Notes: generated by a model not told the origin, from the letters alone. A stretch of 64,000 bases of DNA from Halobaculum gomorrense (GCF_900129775.1 NZ_FQWV01000003.1:372001-436000); one strand, 5' to 3'; numbered from the stretch's first letter, positions 1 through 9,275 are shown. Program-made: numbers and translations.

Positions 1-2
1 TC

Positions 3-197
3 GACGCGCTCGACGTTCCGGTGCTCGTCGCGCACGGGACCGACGACCGCGTGCTCCCCGTCGGGAACGGCGAGCTGCTCGCCGAGGCGATCCCGGACGC
101 CGAGTCCGCGTTCGTCGAGGGCGGCTCGCACCTGTTCTTCATCGAGGAGTCCGAGCGCGTGAACGACCTGCTCGTCGGGTTCCTCGCCGATGGCTGA
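3..197 (+). CDS. Alpha/beta hydrolase, C-terminal end (partial)
   Basis: The reading frame is open from the window edge and ends at TGA 195-197. It contains HGTDDRVLPV, the loop around the catalytic Asp of alpha/beta hydrolases, followed 39 residues later by GGSHLFFIE, which carries the catalytic His. These two elements in this spacing are typical of the last quarter of a serine hydrolase or esterase. The last eight bases overlap the ATG of the acyl-CoA ligase, so the two genes are probably co-transcribed. The substrate cannot be told from this fragment. Confidence 0.75.
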   Translation, partial: DALDVPVLVAHGTDDRVLPVGNGELLAEAIPDAESAFVEGGSHLFFIEESERVNDLLVGFLADG

Positions 198-1830
198 GGG
201 GGGCGAACGCGTCCCGAACGAGCCGGACTCGGGGGAGTCCGGGGCGGCGGGCCCCGACTGGGTCGGCGACTGGGTCGGCCGCCGCGCGATGCTCTCGCCC
301 GACCGCGTCGGGCTCGTGGACGGGACGACCGGCCGGGAGTACACGTACGCCGAGTTGGACGACCGCGCGGTCCGGACGGCGCGTCTCCTCCGGTCGGCCG
401 GCGTCGGGACGGGCGACCGGGTCGTGACGCTCTCGCGCAACCGGCCGGCGCTGGTCGACCTGTTCTTCGCGACCGGGAAGCTCGGCGCCGTGCTGGCGCC
501 GCTGTCGCACCGGCTCGCGCCGCCGGAGCTCGCCGAGCTCGTCGGCGACACCGACCCCGCCGCGGTCGTCGTCGAGGCGTCGTTCGCGGACCTGGCCGGC
601 GACGCGCTCGACACCGCCGGCGTCGACCGCGACGACGTTCGGGTGTTCGTCGCCGGGGACGACGGGGACGCCGCCGCGACCGCCGCCGGCGACCTCGGGG
701 GCGAGTCGTTCGAGGCCGCCCGGCCGACGGACGACGGTCCCGTCGGACCCTCGACGGCCGCGCTCGACCGCCCGGCCGTGTCGCTGTCGGACCCGCACCT
801 GTTCCTCCACACCGGCGGGTCGACCGGGACGCCCAAGCAGACGGTGATCTCCCACCGGGCGGTGTACTGGAACTCGATGACGACGATCGCGGCGTGGAAC
901 CTCCGCGGCGACGACGTGACGCCGATGCCGTTCCCCCTGTTCCACACCGGCGGCTGGAACGTCCTGACGGTGCCGCTGTTCCACGTCGGCGGGACCGTCG
1001 TGATCGCCCGCGAGTTCGACCCCGGGGAGGTGTTGGGCGTCGTCGACGACCGCGACGCGACGGTGCTCGTCGCGGTGCCGGCGGTACTGCGGATGATGCG
1101 CGACCACGACGGCTGGACCGACACGGATCTGTCGTCGCTGCGGTTCGCGAAATCCGGCGGCGGGCCGTGCCGGCGATCGGTGCTGGAGGCGTGGTGGGAC
1201 CGCGGCGTCGACCTCTCGCAGGGGTACGGCCTCACCGAATGCGGCCCGAACAACTTCGCGATGCCCGACGACTGGCCCCGCGAGAAGGCCGACGCCGTCG
1301 GCGTGCCAGCGCCACACGTGACCGCCCGGGTCGTCGACGGCGAGGGATCCCCGGTGGCGGACGGCGAGGTCGGCGAACTCGAACTGTCGAGTCCCGCGGC
1401 CGCCGACCGGTACTGGAACGCCCCCGAGGAGACCGCCGAGACGTTCGGCGACGGGTGGGTGTCGACCGGCGACCTCGCGCGCGTCGACGCCGACGGCTAC
1501 TACCACATCGAGGGCCGCAAGAAGAACATGTACGTCAGCGGCGGCGAGAACGTCTTCCCACCCGAGGTCGAGGACGCGCTCACCGACCACCCGGGCGTCC
1601 GGGAAGCGGTCGTCATCGGCGTCCCCGACGACACGTGGGGAACCGTCGGAAAGGCCGTCATCGACGGCGACGAATCGCTGACGCTGGCGGACGTGACGGC
1701 GTTCCTCGACGGGCGCCTCGCGCGGTTCAAACACCCGAAACACCTCGCGTTCGTCGACGAATTCCCGTACTCCGGCCCCTCGAAGATCGACCGCGAGGCG
1801 GTGCGCGAGCGGTTCGGCGGCGAGGAGTGA
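190..1830 (+). CDS. Acyl-CoA synthetase (AMP-forming, class I adenylate-forming enzyme)
   Basis: 546 residues, the usual length of the ANL superfamily. It activates a carboxylate with ATP and CoA. Visible core motifs in order are the phosphate loop TGGSTGTPK (about residue 211), QGYGLTECGPN (A5), STGDLARVD (A7), GRKKNMYVSGGENV (hinge, A8) and the C-terminal catalytic Lys in GPSKIDR (A10). The ATG at 190 overlaps the upstream hydrolase by 8 bases. The downstream Bat-type regulator and Liv-type importer suggest an uptake-and-activation locus. The substrate could be a medium-chain, aromatic or branched acid; the sequence does not decide. Confidence 0.93.
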   Translation: MAEGGERVPNEPDSGESGAAGPDWVGDWVGRRAMLSPDRVGLVDGTTGREYTYAELDDRAVRTARLLRSAGVGTGDRVVTLSRNRPALVDLFFATGKLGAVLAPLSHRLAPPELAELVGDTDPAAVVVEASFADLAGDALDTAGVDRDDVRVFVAGDDGDAAATAAGDLGGESFEAARPTDDGPVGPSTAALDRPAVSLSDPHLFLHTGGSTGTPKQTVISHRAVYWNSMTTIAAWNLRGDDVTPMPFPLFHTGGWNVLTVPLFHVGGTVVIAREFDPGEVLGVVDDRDATVLVAVPAVLRMMRDHDGWTDTDLSSLRFAKSGGGPCRRSVLEAWWDRGVDLSQGYGLTECGPNNFAMPDDWPREKADAVGVPAPHVTARVVDGEGSPVADGEVGELELSSPAAADRYWNAPEETAETFGDGWVSTGDLARVDADGYYHIEGRKKNMYVSGGENVFPPEVEDALTDHPGVREAVVIGVPDDTWGTVGKAVIDGDESLTLADVTAFLDGRLARFKHPKHLAFVDEFPYSGPSKIDREAVRERFGGEE

Positions 1831-1855
1831 CCGCCGGGAACCGCCTCCGCACCAG

Positions 1856-1869
1856 CATAAACAATTATG
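1856..1869. promoter_or_regulatory. Inverted repeat CATAA-N4-TTATG before the Bat-type regulator gene
   Basis: A perfect 5-bp inverted repeat with a 4-base spacer stands in an otherwise GC-rich gap, about 40 bases before the ATG at 1909. Its A/T core can serve as a TATA element. A symmetric site here would fit autoregulation by the downstream HTH protein, which is an inference. Confidence 0.4.
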
Positions 1870-1908
1870 TAGGTCTCCGCGAATGTTCCACTGATCGGAG
1901 GGAGCACC

Positions 1909-2613
1909 ATGATCGACGTCACCCTGGACATGGAGCAGTACGACTGCCCGTTCATCCACGCCACCGAGGAGCACGATCTGGCGTTCTCGGCGGTGCACTG
2001 GGAGTTCGACACCGCGACAGATTCGCTGGAGACGCGGATGGTCGTCGAGGGTGACGACCGCGAGTCGCTCGGGCGGGGGCTGACGGAACTGCGCGAGCAC
2101 GACGGCCTGCGCGAGTACACGCTCCTCTCGAAGACGGGCGGGGTCGGTCACATCCGGACCGTCATCGACGAGACGGCCGCGATGTCGACCGTCCGCGACG
2201 GCGGCGGCTACATCACCGGCCCGTTCTACATCGCCGACGGCTCGGAGCTGTGGCACGTCGGCTTCGACGACCGCGGGGAGGCCGACGGCACGCTCTCGCG
2301 GCTCGACCGCGACAACGAGTACGAGGTGCTCGAACGCGACGAGCCGGACCTCCCGGAGCTCCAAGGGTTCATCCAGAACGCCGGCGCGGCGATGACGCTC
2401 ATCGAGGGCTGCAAGGACCTCTCGGACGTGGAGCGCCAGACGCTGGAGACCGCGGCTTCGGAGGGCTACTTCGAGAGCCCGCGTTCGGCCACGCTCGGCA
2501 CGCTCGCCGAGCAGTTCGACGTGTCCAAGCCGGCCGTCTCGAAGAACCTCCGGCGCGGCCAGCGGAAGATGCTCCAGCGCGTCGTCGACGCGATGAGCGA
2601 GTTAGAGGAGTAG
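1909..2613 (+). CDS. Bat-type (HTH_10) transcriptional regulator
   Basis: 234 residues. The C-terminal region (about 165-225) has the bacterio-opsin-activator HTH_10 pattern: ERQTLETAASEGYFESPR, then LAEQFDVSKPAVSKNLRR, then an amphipathic tail. The N-terminal part is a haloarchaeal sensory domain of unknown ligand, with one Cys near residue 13. Such proteins usually control adjacent genes. It sits between the acyl-CoA ligase and the Liv-type importer genes, so it is the likely local regulator. The ATG is preceded by GGAGGGAGCACC, a possible Shine-Dalgarno sequence. Confidence 0.88.
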   Translation: MIDVTLDMEQYDCPFIHATEEHDLAFSAVHWEFDTATDSLETRMVVEGDDRESLGRGLTELREHDGLREYTLLSKTGGVGHIRTVIDETAAMSTVRDGGGYITGPFYIADGSELWHVGFDDRGEADGTLSRLDRDNEYEVLERDEPDLPELQGFIQNAGAAMTLIEGCKDLSDVERQTLETAASEGYFESPRSATLGTLAEQFDVSKPAVSKNLRRGQRKMLQRVVDAMSELEE

Positions 2614-2683
2614 GAAGCGCTCGGCGTCGCGTTCACATGTTAACCACGCAGTTCTTGCCGGATAGCCCGCAGGATCCTCCTGT

Positions 2684-4114
2684 ATGAGCAAGCGTATCAC
2701 ACGGCGGCGAACGCTGGCCGCGCTCGGCGCGACCGGGATCGCCGGCCTGGCCGGCTGTAGCGGCGGCGGCAACGGGACCGGAACCGACGGGTCGACAGAC
2801 ACGCAGGCTGACACGGAGGCGAGCGACGACATGGAAGGCACGACAGCGGGAAGCTCGGGCGGGGCGTCGGGGACGGTCAAGATCGGCGTGTTGCAGCCAG
2901 TCTCTGGCGATCTTCAGTACTACGGCAAGCAGGCGCTGTGGGGCTTCTCCTCGGGGCTCGCGTACAAGGCCGGCGGAGCGCCGCAGCTCGCCGCCGAGAC
3001 CGGAACCCAGACCGTCAGCGTCGGCGACGTGGACTACGAGCTGGTGGTCCGCGACACGCAGTTCTCCGCCGACAGGGCGCAGTCGCTCGCGACGAACCTC
3101 GTCACCGACGAGAGCGTGGACATGCTGTTCGGTTGCACCTCCTCGGGCGCGGCGACGCGCGTGATCCAGACCGTCGCCAAGCAGGCCGGCGTCCCGCTGA
3201 TGATCGGCCCGGCGGCGTCCGCCTCGATCACCTCGGAGTCGGAGACCTGCGGCGAGCAGATCTTCCGTGCCTCGGAGAACACCGCGATGGACGCCCGTTC
3301 GGGCGGCCGATACGTGGCGCGGGAGTCGGACGTCTCCTCAGTGTACCTGTTCGGCGCGGACTACTCGTTCGGTCGCGCCGTCGTCAACAACTACGAGGCG
3401 GTATTGAAGGCCGAAGGCGTCGAGATCGTCGGCAAGCGGTTCGTTCCACGCGGCTACAGCGAGTGGGACGGCCTGCTACAGAACGCGGCCGACGCGGGCG
3501 CCGAGGGCATCGTCGGCGGGTTCACCGTCGCCACGCTCCCGAACCTGTTCACCGCCTATCTCAACGGCGAGTACTCGTACACGATCTTCGGCGGCTTCGC
3601 CACGGAGATCACCAACAGCGTCGTCGGGAGCCTGCTCCAGAACCAGCTCGGGAAACCGCTCACCCGCGAGAAGCTCGACGGACTCGGCGTCGGGCCGTTC
3701 ACGACCCGCTACCACTGGAACCAGTACGACAACGAGATCAACTCGGCGTTCGTCGAAGGATACGTCAACGCCTACGGGAAGGTCCCAGATCTCTTCACCT
3801 CCGGAACCTTCACCGCCGCCTCCGCCATCGTGCAGGCTGTCGAGGAGAGCGGCTCGACCGAGGGCGCCGACATCGCCGGCGCGCTGCGCGGCATGACCGT
3901 CGCTGACACGCCGAAGGGGACGGACGCGTACACCTTCCAGGAGTACAACAACCAGGCGCGGTCGGCCATGACCGTCGCGAACGTCGTGCCGACGGCCGAC
4001 GAGTGGAGCGACTCCTGGGGCGCCCCGATCCAGCCGAGCGAGCCCGTCGCCCGCATCGCGGCCGACGAGACGACCATCCCCGCCGACGCAGACGGGATGA
4101 ACTGCTCGCTGTAA
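2684..4114 (+). CDS. Branched-chain/urea-type ABC transporter substrate-binding lipoprotein
   Basis: 476 residues. The N-terminus has a twin-arginine motif (RITRRRTLAALG), a short hydrophobic stretch and a lipobox ending AGLAGC, so it is exported by Tat and lipid-anchored. A Gly/Thr/Asp-rich linker follows, then a type 1 periplasmic-binding (Leu/Ile/Val-binding) domain opening with KIGVLQPVSGDL. It starts a five-gene importer operon. The ligand may be a branched-chain amino acid, urea or a carboxylate; the neighbouring acyl-CoA ligase favours an organic acid, as inference only. Confidence 0.92.
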   Translation: MSKRITRRRTLAALGATGIAGLAGCSGGGNGTGTDGSTDTQADTEASDDMEGTTAGSSGGASGTVKIGVLQPVSGDLQYYGKQALWGFSSGLAYKAGGAPQLAAETGTQTVSVGDVDYELVVRDTQFSADRAQSLATNLVTDESVDMLFGCTSSGAATRVIQTVAKQAGVPLMIGPAASASITSESETCGEQIFRASENTAMDARSGGRYVARESDVSSVYLFGADYSFGRAVVNNYEAVLKAEGVEIVGKRFVPRGYSEWDGLLQNAADAGAEGIVGGFTVATLPNLFTAYLNGEYSYTIFGGFATEITNSVVGSLLQNQLGKPLTREKLDGLGVGPFTTRYHWNQYDNEINSAFVEGYVNAYGKVPDLFTSGTFTAASAIVQAVEESGSTEGADIAGALRGMTVADTPKGTDAYTFQEYNNQARSAMTVANVVPTADEWSDSWGAPIQPSEPVARIAADETTIPADADGMNCSL

Positions 4115-4118
4115 GTCG

Positions 4119-5003
4119 ATGCTGCGAACGAGGGGCCTCACGAAGCGGTTCGGCGGCCTCACCGCGGTCGACGCCGTCGACTTCGACCTCGGCGGCGACG
4201 AGCTGTGCTCGCTCATCGGCCCGAACGGCGCCGGGAAGACCACGTTCTTCAACCTCCTCACGGGGGTGCTCGAACCGACTGAGGGCACCGTCGAACTGCG
4301 GACCGGCCCCGCGAGCACCGACGGCGCTTCCGGGGCCGGCGACGACGGCAACGGCGACGGCGACGACTGGCGCGACCTGACCGGTGCCGCGCCCCACGAG
4401 GTCGCGAACCTCGGCGTCCACCGGTCGTACCAGGTGACGAACGTCTTCGCGAACTCGACGGTGCTGGAAAACGTCCGCGTGGCCGCGCAAGCGGCCGACG
4501 GCGCCGGGACGAACTTCTGGCGCAACGCCGGCCAGCTCGACCGCTACATCGAGGAGGCGTACGACATCCTCGACCGCGTCGGCCTCGCGGACAGCGCGGA
4601 CGTGCCCGCGAGGGCGCTCTCGCACGGCGCCAAGCGACAACTGGAGGTCGGCGTCGCGCTCGCGGGCGACCCGGACGTGCTCCTGCTGGACGAGCCGAAC
4701 GCCGGCGTCTCCTCGGAGAGCGTCGACCGCGTCGTCGACCTCATCGAGGACGTGGCGGCCGACCACGCCGTGCTGCTGGTCGAACACAACATGGACATCG
4801 TGATGGAGGTGTCCGACCGCGTCGTCGTGCTCAACCAAGGCGCCGTCATCGCCGACGACGAGCCGGCCGCCGTCAGGGACGACCCGGCGGTGCAGCGGGC
4901 GTATCTCGGCGGCTACGAGCCCGGGACGGCCGGCGGGGACGCCGCGGAGGGAACGGGCGATCCGGACGGAGCCGACGGGACCGACGGGGGCGAGCCCGCG
5001 TGA
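4119..5003 (+). CDS. livG: Branched-chain ABC transporter ATPase (LivG type)
   Basis: 294 residues. Walker A GPNGAGKTTF (about residue 33), signature LSHGAKRQLEVG, Walker B LLLDEPNAG and the switch EHNMD are all present. The signature is the diverged SHGxxRxLE form found in LivG. A Gly/Asp-rich insert of about 25 residues follows the first beta-strands, and there is an acidic low-complexity tail. The ATG lies 4 bases after the binding-protein gene. The gene ends in GTGA, which also starts livF. Confidence 0.93.
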   Translation: MLRTRGLTKRFGGLTAVDAVDFDLGGDELCSLIGPNGAGKTTFFNLLTGVLEPTEGTVELRTGPASTDGASGAGDDGNGDGDDWRDLTGAAPHEVANLGVHRSYQVTNVFANSTVLENVRVAAQAADGAGTNFWRNAGQLDRYIEEAYDILDRVGLADSADVPARALSHGAKRQLEVGVALAGDPDVLLLDEPNAGVSSESVDRVVDLIEDVAADHAVLLVEHNMDIVMEVSDRVVVLNQGAVIADDEPAAVRDDPAVQRAYLGGYEPGTAGGDAAEGTGDPDGADGTDGGEPA

Positions 5004-5749
5004 GCGCGGACGCCGACGCCGACGCGGGCGCGGATGCGGGCGCAGACGGAGCACCGCTCCTGGCGGTCGACGGGATCCAGACGTACTACGGCGACAGCCA
5101 CGTCCTCGAAGGGGTCGACCTGGAGGTGCGCGAGGGCGAGGTCGTCGCGCTGATGGGCCGCAACGGCGTCGGCAAGACGACGACGCTGCGGTCGGTGCTC
5201 CAGCTGACGCCGCCGCGGGAGGGGTCGATCCGCTACCGCGGCGAGGAGCTGGTCGGCCGCGAGACCCACGAGGTCGCGGACCGCGGCGTCGGGTGGATCC
5301 CGGAGGACCGCCGGATGTTCGCCCAGCTCACCGTCGAGGAGAACGTCCGGGTCGCCGTCCCGAACGCCGACGACACCGCGGCGGCGCTGGAGCTCGCCTT
5401 CGAGACGTTTCCGGACCTCGAGGAGCGGCGCGAGGCGAACGCGGGCGACCTCTCGGGCGGCCAACAGCAGATGCTCGCCATCGCCCGCGGGCTCGTCGGC
5501 GACAACGACCTGCTGCTGGTCGACGAGCCGAGCGAGGGGCTCGCCCCGCTCGTCGTCGAGGCGGTCGCCGAGGCGCTGACCGCGGCGGCCGCGGACACCT
5601 CGATGCTGCTGGTCGAACAGAACCTCCCGCTCGCGCTCGACGTGGCGGACCGCTTCTACGTGCTCGATCACGGCACCGTCGTCGACGAGGGCGACACCGA
5701 CGACGTCAGCGCGGACGCCGAACGGCTCCGGAGGTACCTGTCGGCATGA
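5000..5749 (+). CDS. livF: Branched-chain ABC transporter ATPase (LivF type)
   Basis: 249 residues, the normal LivF length plus an acidic N-terminal leader. Walker A GRNGVGKTTT, signature LSGGQQQMLAIARG and Walker B LLLVDEPSEGL are intact. The GTG start overlaps the livG stop by 4 bases and the livH ATG overlaps its own stop by 4 bases, so translation is coupled. It forms the ATPase heterodimer with LivG. Confidence 0.93.
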   Translation: MSADADADAGADAGADGAPLLAVDGIQTYYGDSHVLEGVDLEVREGEVVALMGRNGVGKTTTLRSVLQLTPPREGSIRYRGEELVGRETHEVADRGVGWIPEDRRMFAQLTVEENVRVAVPNADDTAAALELAFETFPDLEERREANAGDLSGGQQQMLAIARGLVGDNDLLLVDEPSEGLAPLVVEAVAEALTAAAADTSMLLVEQNLPLALDVADRFYVLDHGTVVDEGDTDDVSADAERLRRYLSA

Positions 5750-6810
5750 GCGCGGCCGTGTCCGCCCTGTCCGCGGTGCCGGTCCTGTCGGTCCTGTCGG
5801 CGCTTCCGGCGCTCCCGCTGCAGTTCGCCGACGCGCTGTTCGAGTTCCTCGCGCCATCGACCCTCGGGGAGGTGATCGTCCGAGGGCTGGCGGAGGCGAG
5901 CCTCTACGTGATGATCGCCGCCGGGCTGACGCTGGTGTTCGGGCTGATGGGCGTGCTCAACTTCGCGCACGGCTCGCTGACGATGCTCGGCGCGTACCTC
6001 GGCGGCCTCGTGCTCGTGATCACGGTCGCCCAGTCAACCGGCGGCGTCGGGCGACTGCTGGCGTTCGGCGCCGCGGTCGTCGTCGCCTTCGGCGGGCTCG
6101 CGGCGCTCGGCGGGGCGCTGGAGGTCGGACTCGTGCGGCCCATCTACGACCGGCCGCCGCTGTACCAGATCCTGCTCACCTTCGGCGTGACGCTGGTGCT
6201 CGACGAGCTCGCGCGCATCGTCGTGCTGTTTTACGGGCTCCAGCCGACGACGGTCTGGCAGGACGTGCTCGGCACGAAGCCGGCGTTCCTCGCCGACTCG
6301 ATCGGCGTCGCCGGCGTGTCCGCCAGCGGGCTGGAGCTGTTTCACGTCCTCTTCGGCGTCGCGACGGTCGTCGGCGTTCACCTGTTTCTCACGCGCACCA
6401 GATACGGGCTGTTCGTGCGGGCGGGCAGCGAGGACAGCGAGATGCTGAGCGCGCTCGGCGTCGACGTGAACCGGGTGTTCACCGTCGTGTTCGCGCTCGG
6501 AACCGGGATCGCCGGCGCCGCGGGCGTCCTGCTCGCGTGGGACCCCGCCTGGGGCGCGTCGGTGCCGCTCGGGGCCGAGACGCTGCTCCCGGCGTTCGTC
6601 GTCGTCATCGTCGGCGGGCTGGGCACCTTCCGCGGCACCGTCGTCGCCGCGCTGATCGTCGGGCTCGTCGACTCGACGATGACCTGGTGGTTCCAGAACG
6701 TCGTCAGCTTCACCGGCCTGCCGGAGATGGTCGTGTTCCTCGTGCTCGTGATCACGCTGATCGTGAAGCCGCAGGGGCTCTACGGCGTCTCGGAGGTGGG
6801 GGGCCATTAG
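5746..6810 (+). CDS. livH: Branched-chain ABC transporter permease (LivH type)
   Basis: 354 residues from the ATG at 5746, chosen because it makes the 4-base ATGA overlap with livF. The protein has eight or more hydrophobic segments and the LivH-like opening MIAAGLTLVFGLMGVLNFAHG. It forms the membrane channel with LivM. The gene stops at TAG 6808-6810; the overlap to livM that would be expected as ATGA reads ATTA instead. Confidence 0.9.
   Translation: MSAAVSALSAVPVLSVLSALPALPLQFADALFEFLAPSTLGEVIVRGLAEASLYVMIAAGLTLVFGLMGVLNFAHGSLTMLGAYLGGLVLVITVAQSTGGVGRLLAFGAAVVVAFGGLAALGGALEVGLVRPIYDRPPLYQILLTFGVTLVLDELARIVVLFYGLQPTTVWQDVLGTKPAFLADSIGVAGVSASGLELFHVLFGVATVVGVHLFLTRTRYGLFVRAGSEDSEMLSALGVDVNRVFTVVFALGTGIAGAAGVLLAWDPAWGASVPLGAETLLPAFVVVIVGGLGTFRGTVVAALIVGLVDSTMTWWFQNVVSFTGLPEMVVFLVLVITLIVKPQGLYGVSEVGGH
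6792..6798 (+). promoter_or_regulatory. Shine-Dalgarno sequence GGAGGTG before an ATT start of livM
   Basis: GGAGGTG matches the 3' end of archaeal 16S rRNA and lies 7 bases before ATT 6806. No ATG, GTG or TTG exists in the livM frame between the upstream stop at 6764-6766 and GTG 7094, so this site supports initiation at ATT. Confidence 0.45.
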
Positions 6811-8248
6811 CTCCCGCGGCGACGCCGGGGAGGAGCCGGAACCGGAGCCCGAGCGCGCCGGCGACGGCGGCGAGCCGGTCGACGCCGGCCCGACCGAGCC
6901 GGCGGCCGACGCCGACACCGGCGCAAACGGCGCCGACGGCGCCGATGGCCCCGACGGGACCGCCGCAGTCGAGCGGTCCGACATCGCCACGGACACCGAC
7001 ACCGCGTGGTACCGACGGTACGCCGAGGACCATCTCGTCCACCTGAGCGTCGTCCTCGCGTTCGCGCTGTACCCCGGCGTCTACGCGCTGCTGGTGAACT
7101 CCGGGCTGTCGGCGGAGTTCACGGCGCTGCTCCCGCGGATCGAGACGCTCGTCGTGGTGCTGTTCTTCGCGCTGTTCGCGATGTCGTTCGACTTCATCAG
7201 CGGCTACACCGGCTACCTCTCGTTCGGTCACGCGGCGTTCTACGGCACCGGCGCGTACCTGGTCGCGCTCGCTGCCAACGACAAGCTTCCCCTGCTCGGC
7301 CCGGAGACGCCGTTCATGCTGTTGCTCGTGCTCGCGGGGGTCGCCGCCGCGGCGCTCGCGCTCGCCATCGGAAGCGTGTCGTTCCGCCTCTCGGGCGTGT
7401 ACTTCGCGATGATCACGCTCGGCTTCTCGCAGGTGCTGTACGTGTTCGTCCGCGACTGGGACTTCGTGAGCACGGCGCCGCGCGACGGCGTCGCCGTCAC
7501 CGAGAAGCTGGAGGGGTTCCAGATCGGTGTGCCCGGCGTCGACGCGCTCAACGTCGCGATCGGACAGTTGACGGGCGACTCCGTCGAGGGCCTGCTCGGG
7601 TTCATCACCCTCTCGCCCACCGAGGTGTCCTTCTACGCGATCGGTGCGGTGGTGCTCGTGTGCTACCTGGCGATGCAGCGGCTCGTCCACTCGCCGTTCG
7701 GACGGACGCTGATCGCGATCCGCGAGAACGAGGAGCGCGCCCGCGCGATCGGCTACAACACCTACGCGTACAAGCTCCGCGCGTTCGTCGCCTCGGGCTT
7801 CTTCGCGGGGGTCGCCGGCGCGCTGTTCGTCGGGTTCCGCCGCTCGGTGACGCCCGAGAACGGCTTCTACTTCCTCGTCGCCGGCGACGCGCTGCTGGTG
7901 TCGATCATCGGCGGCTTCGGCACGCTCGCCGGCCCGCTGTACGGCGAGCTGTTCGACGCGGGTGTCCGCGAGTTCCTCTCGAAGGAGGGCGGCGGCGGCG
8001 GCCTGCTGCCGTACCTCCGCGCGAACGTCGGCGACGCGACGCTGGCGACGGATATCTACAACGGGCTCACCGTCGCCGAAGCGACCGACACCTTCCTGAA
8101 CGGCCACGCGGCGCTGTACGTCGGCCTGCTGTTCGTGCTGTTCGTGCTGTACGTCCCGAACGGCCTGCTGGGCACCGCCCGCGACCGGATGGGCGGGACG
8201 CTCTCGAAGGCCGTCCCGCGCCGCCTCCGGCGGTGGTTCGATGGCTGA
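6806..8248 (+). CDS. livM: Branched-chain ABC transporter permease (LivM type), apparent ATT start
   Basis: 480 residues if started at ATT 6806. The frame is open from 6767. It encodes an acidic Gly/Asp/Glu-rich leader of about 70 residues, then a hydrophobic segment near LSVVLAFALYPGVYALL, then the LivM core with SGYTGYLSFGHAAFYGTGAY. The only conventional start, GTG 7094, would remove the first membrane segment. A strong Shine-Dalgarno sequence precedes ATT, and a single T-to-G change would give the usual ATGA overlap with livH. Function as LivM is firm; the start is uncertain. Confidence 0.85.
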   Translation: MSSRGDAGEEPEPEPERAGDGGEPVDAGPTEPAADADTGANGADGADGPDGTAAVERSDIATDTDTAWYRRYAEDHLVHLSVVLAFALYPGVYALLVNSGLSAEFTALLPRIETLVVVLFFALFAMSFDFISGYTGYLSFGHAAFYGTGAYLVALAANDKLPLLGPETPFMLLLVLAGVAAAALALAIGSVSFRLSGVYFAMITLGFSQVLYVFVRDWDFVSTAPRDGVAVTEKLEGFQIGVPGVDALNVAIGQLTGDSVEGLLGFITLSPTEVSFYAIGAVVLVCYLAMQRLVHSPFGRTLIAIRENEERARAIGYNTYAYKLRAFVASGFFAGVAGALFVGFRRSVTPENGFYFLVAGDALLVSIIGGFGTLAGPLYGELFDAGVREFLSKEGGGGGLLPYLRANVGDATLATDIYNGLTVAEATDTFLNGHAALYVGLLFVLFVLYVPNGLLGTARDRMGGTLSKAVPRRLRRWFDG

Positions 8249-9275
8249 GGGCCGGCCGGTCGGCCTCACCGGCCTCGGCACGGACGTGCCCGACGAGGTG
8301 CTCACCGGCGAGGAGATCGCCGCGACCAGCGGGATTCCGGAAGAGGTCGTCGTCGAGAAGATGGGCATGCGCGAGAAGCGCGTATGTCCCCCGGACGACG
8401 ACCACGTCTCGGACATGTGCGTTGCCGCGGGGCGCGAGGCGCTGGCTGACGCAGGTGTCGACGCCGCCGACCTCGATCTGGTGCTGTACCACGGCAGCGA
8501 GTACAAGGACCACGTCGTCTGGTCGGCCGCCGCGGATATCGCGGAACGGCTCGGCGCCGCCGACGCCTACGCTCACGAGTCGTACGCGCTGTGTGCCGGC
8601 GCGCCGATCGCGATCCGCCACACCGCCGCCCAGCTCCGCGTCGTCGACATCGACCGCGCGCTGCTGGTCACCGCGAGCCGCGAGGAGGACCTCGTCGACT
8701 ACGCCGACGAGGACGCGAGCTTCATGTTCAACTTCGGCTCCGGTGCGGCCGCGACGGTGCTGGAGGCCGATCCCGCGGCCGACCGCACGCGCGCGGTCGT
8801 CCGAGAGTCGGCGGCGACGACCGACGGGAGCTTCTCCCGAGACGTGGTGATGCCGGCTGGCGGGTCCGCGAACCCCCCCAGCCGTGAGACCGTCGAAGCG
8901 GGTCAACACACGCTGACGGTGCCGGATCCCGAGGGCATGAAGGGACGACTCGCGGAGGTGTCGGCGCCGGCGTTCCTCGCGGTCGCCGATGACGCGCTCG
9001 CCGACTCGGGGTACGTGCGCGAGGACATCGACTTCCTGGCGCTCACCCACATGAAGCGGTCGTTCCACGAGTACCTCTGCGGCGAACTCGGGGTCGACGA
9101 GGGCGAGCAGTACTACCTCGACGACTACGGCCACGTGCAGAGCGCGGATCAGGGGCTCGCGCTCCGGGAGGGGCTCGACCGCGGACGCGTCGCCGACGGC
9201 GACGTGGTCCTCTTTCTCGCGGCCGGCACGGGGTACACCTGGGCGGCGACCGTGTTGGAGTGGACCGGTCGGTGA
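8241..9275 (+). CDS. 3-oxoacyl-ACP synthase III-like (KAS III/thiolase-fold) protein
   Basis: 344 residues with the FabH/HMG-CoA-synthase fold pattern. The likely nucleophile is the Cys in YALCAGAPIA (about residue 119), and a His lies in LTHMKRSFHEY. Where FabH has its Asn-containing GN motif, this protein has YGHVQSAD, so the catalytic triad may differ. The end GTGYTWAATVLEW is typical of the fold. The ATG overlaps livM by 8 bases, which links it to the importer operon. The reaction, acyl condensation or acyl transfer, is not determined. Confidence 0.8.
   Translation: MAEGRPVGLTGLGTDVPDEVLTGEEIAATSGIPEEVVVEKMGMREKRVCPPDDDHVSDMCVAAGREALADAGVDAADLDLVLYHGSEYKDHVVWSAAADIAERLGAADAYAHESYALCAGAPIAIRHTAAQLRVVDIDRALLVTASREEDLVDYADEDASFMFNFGSGAAATVLEADPAADRTRAVVRESAATTDGSFSRDVVMPAGGSANPPSRETVEAGQHTLTVPDPEGMKGRLAEVSAPAFLAVADDALADSGYVREDIDFLALTHMKRSFHEYLCGELGVDEGEQYYLDDYGHVQSADQGLALREGLDRGRVADGDVVLFLAAGTGYTWAATVLEWTGR

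Noticed and set aside
139..2364. Very long - strand open frame opposite the acyl-CoA ligase and Bat-type regulator genes
   Set aside because: It is Arg/Gly/Val-rich without domains; high-GC genes routinely leave their antisense frames open.
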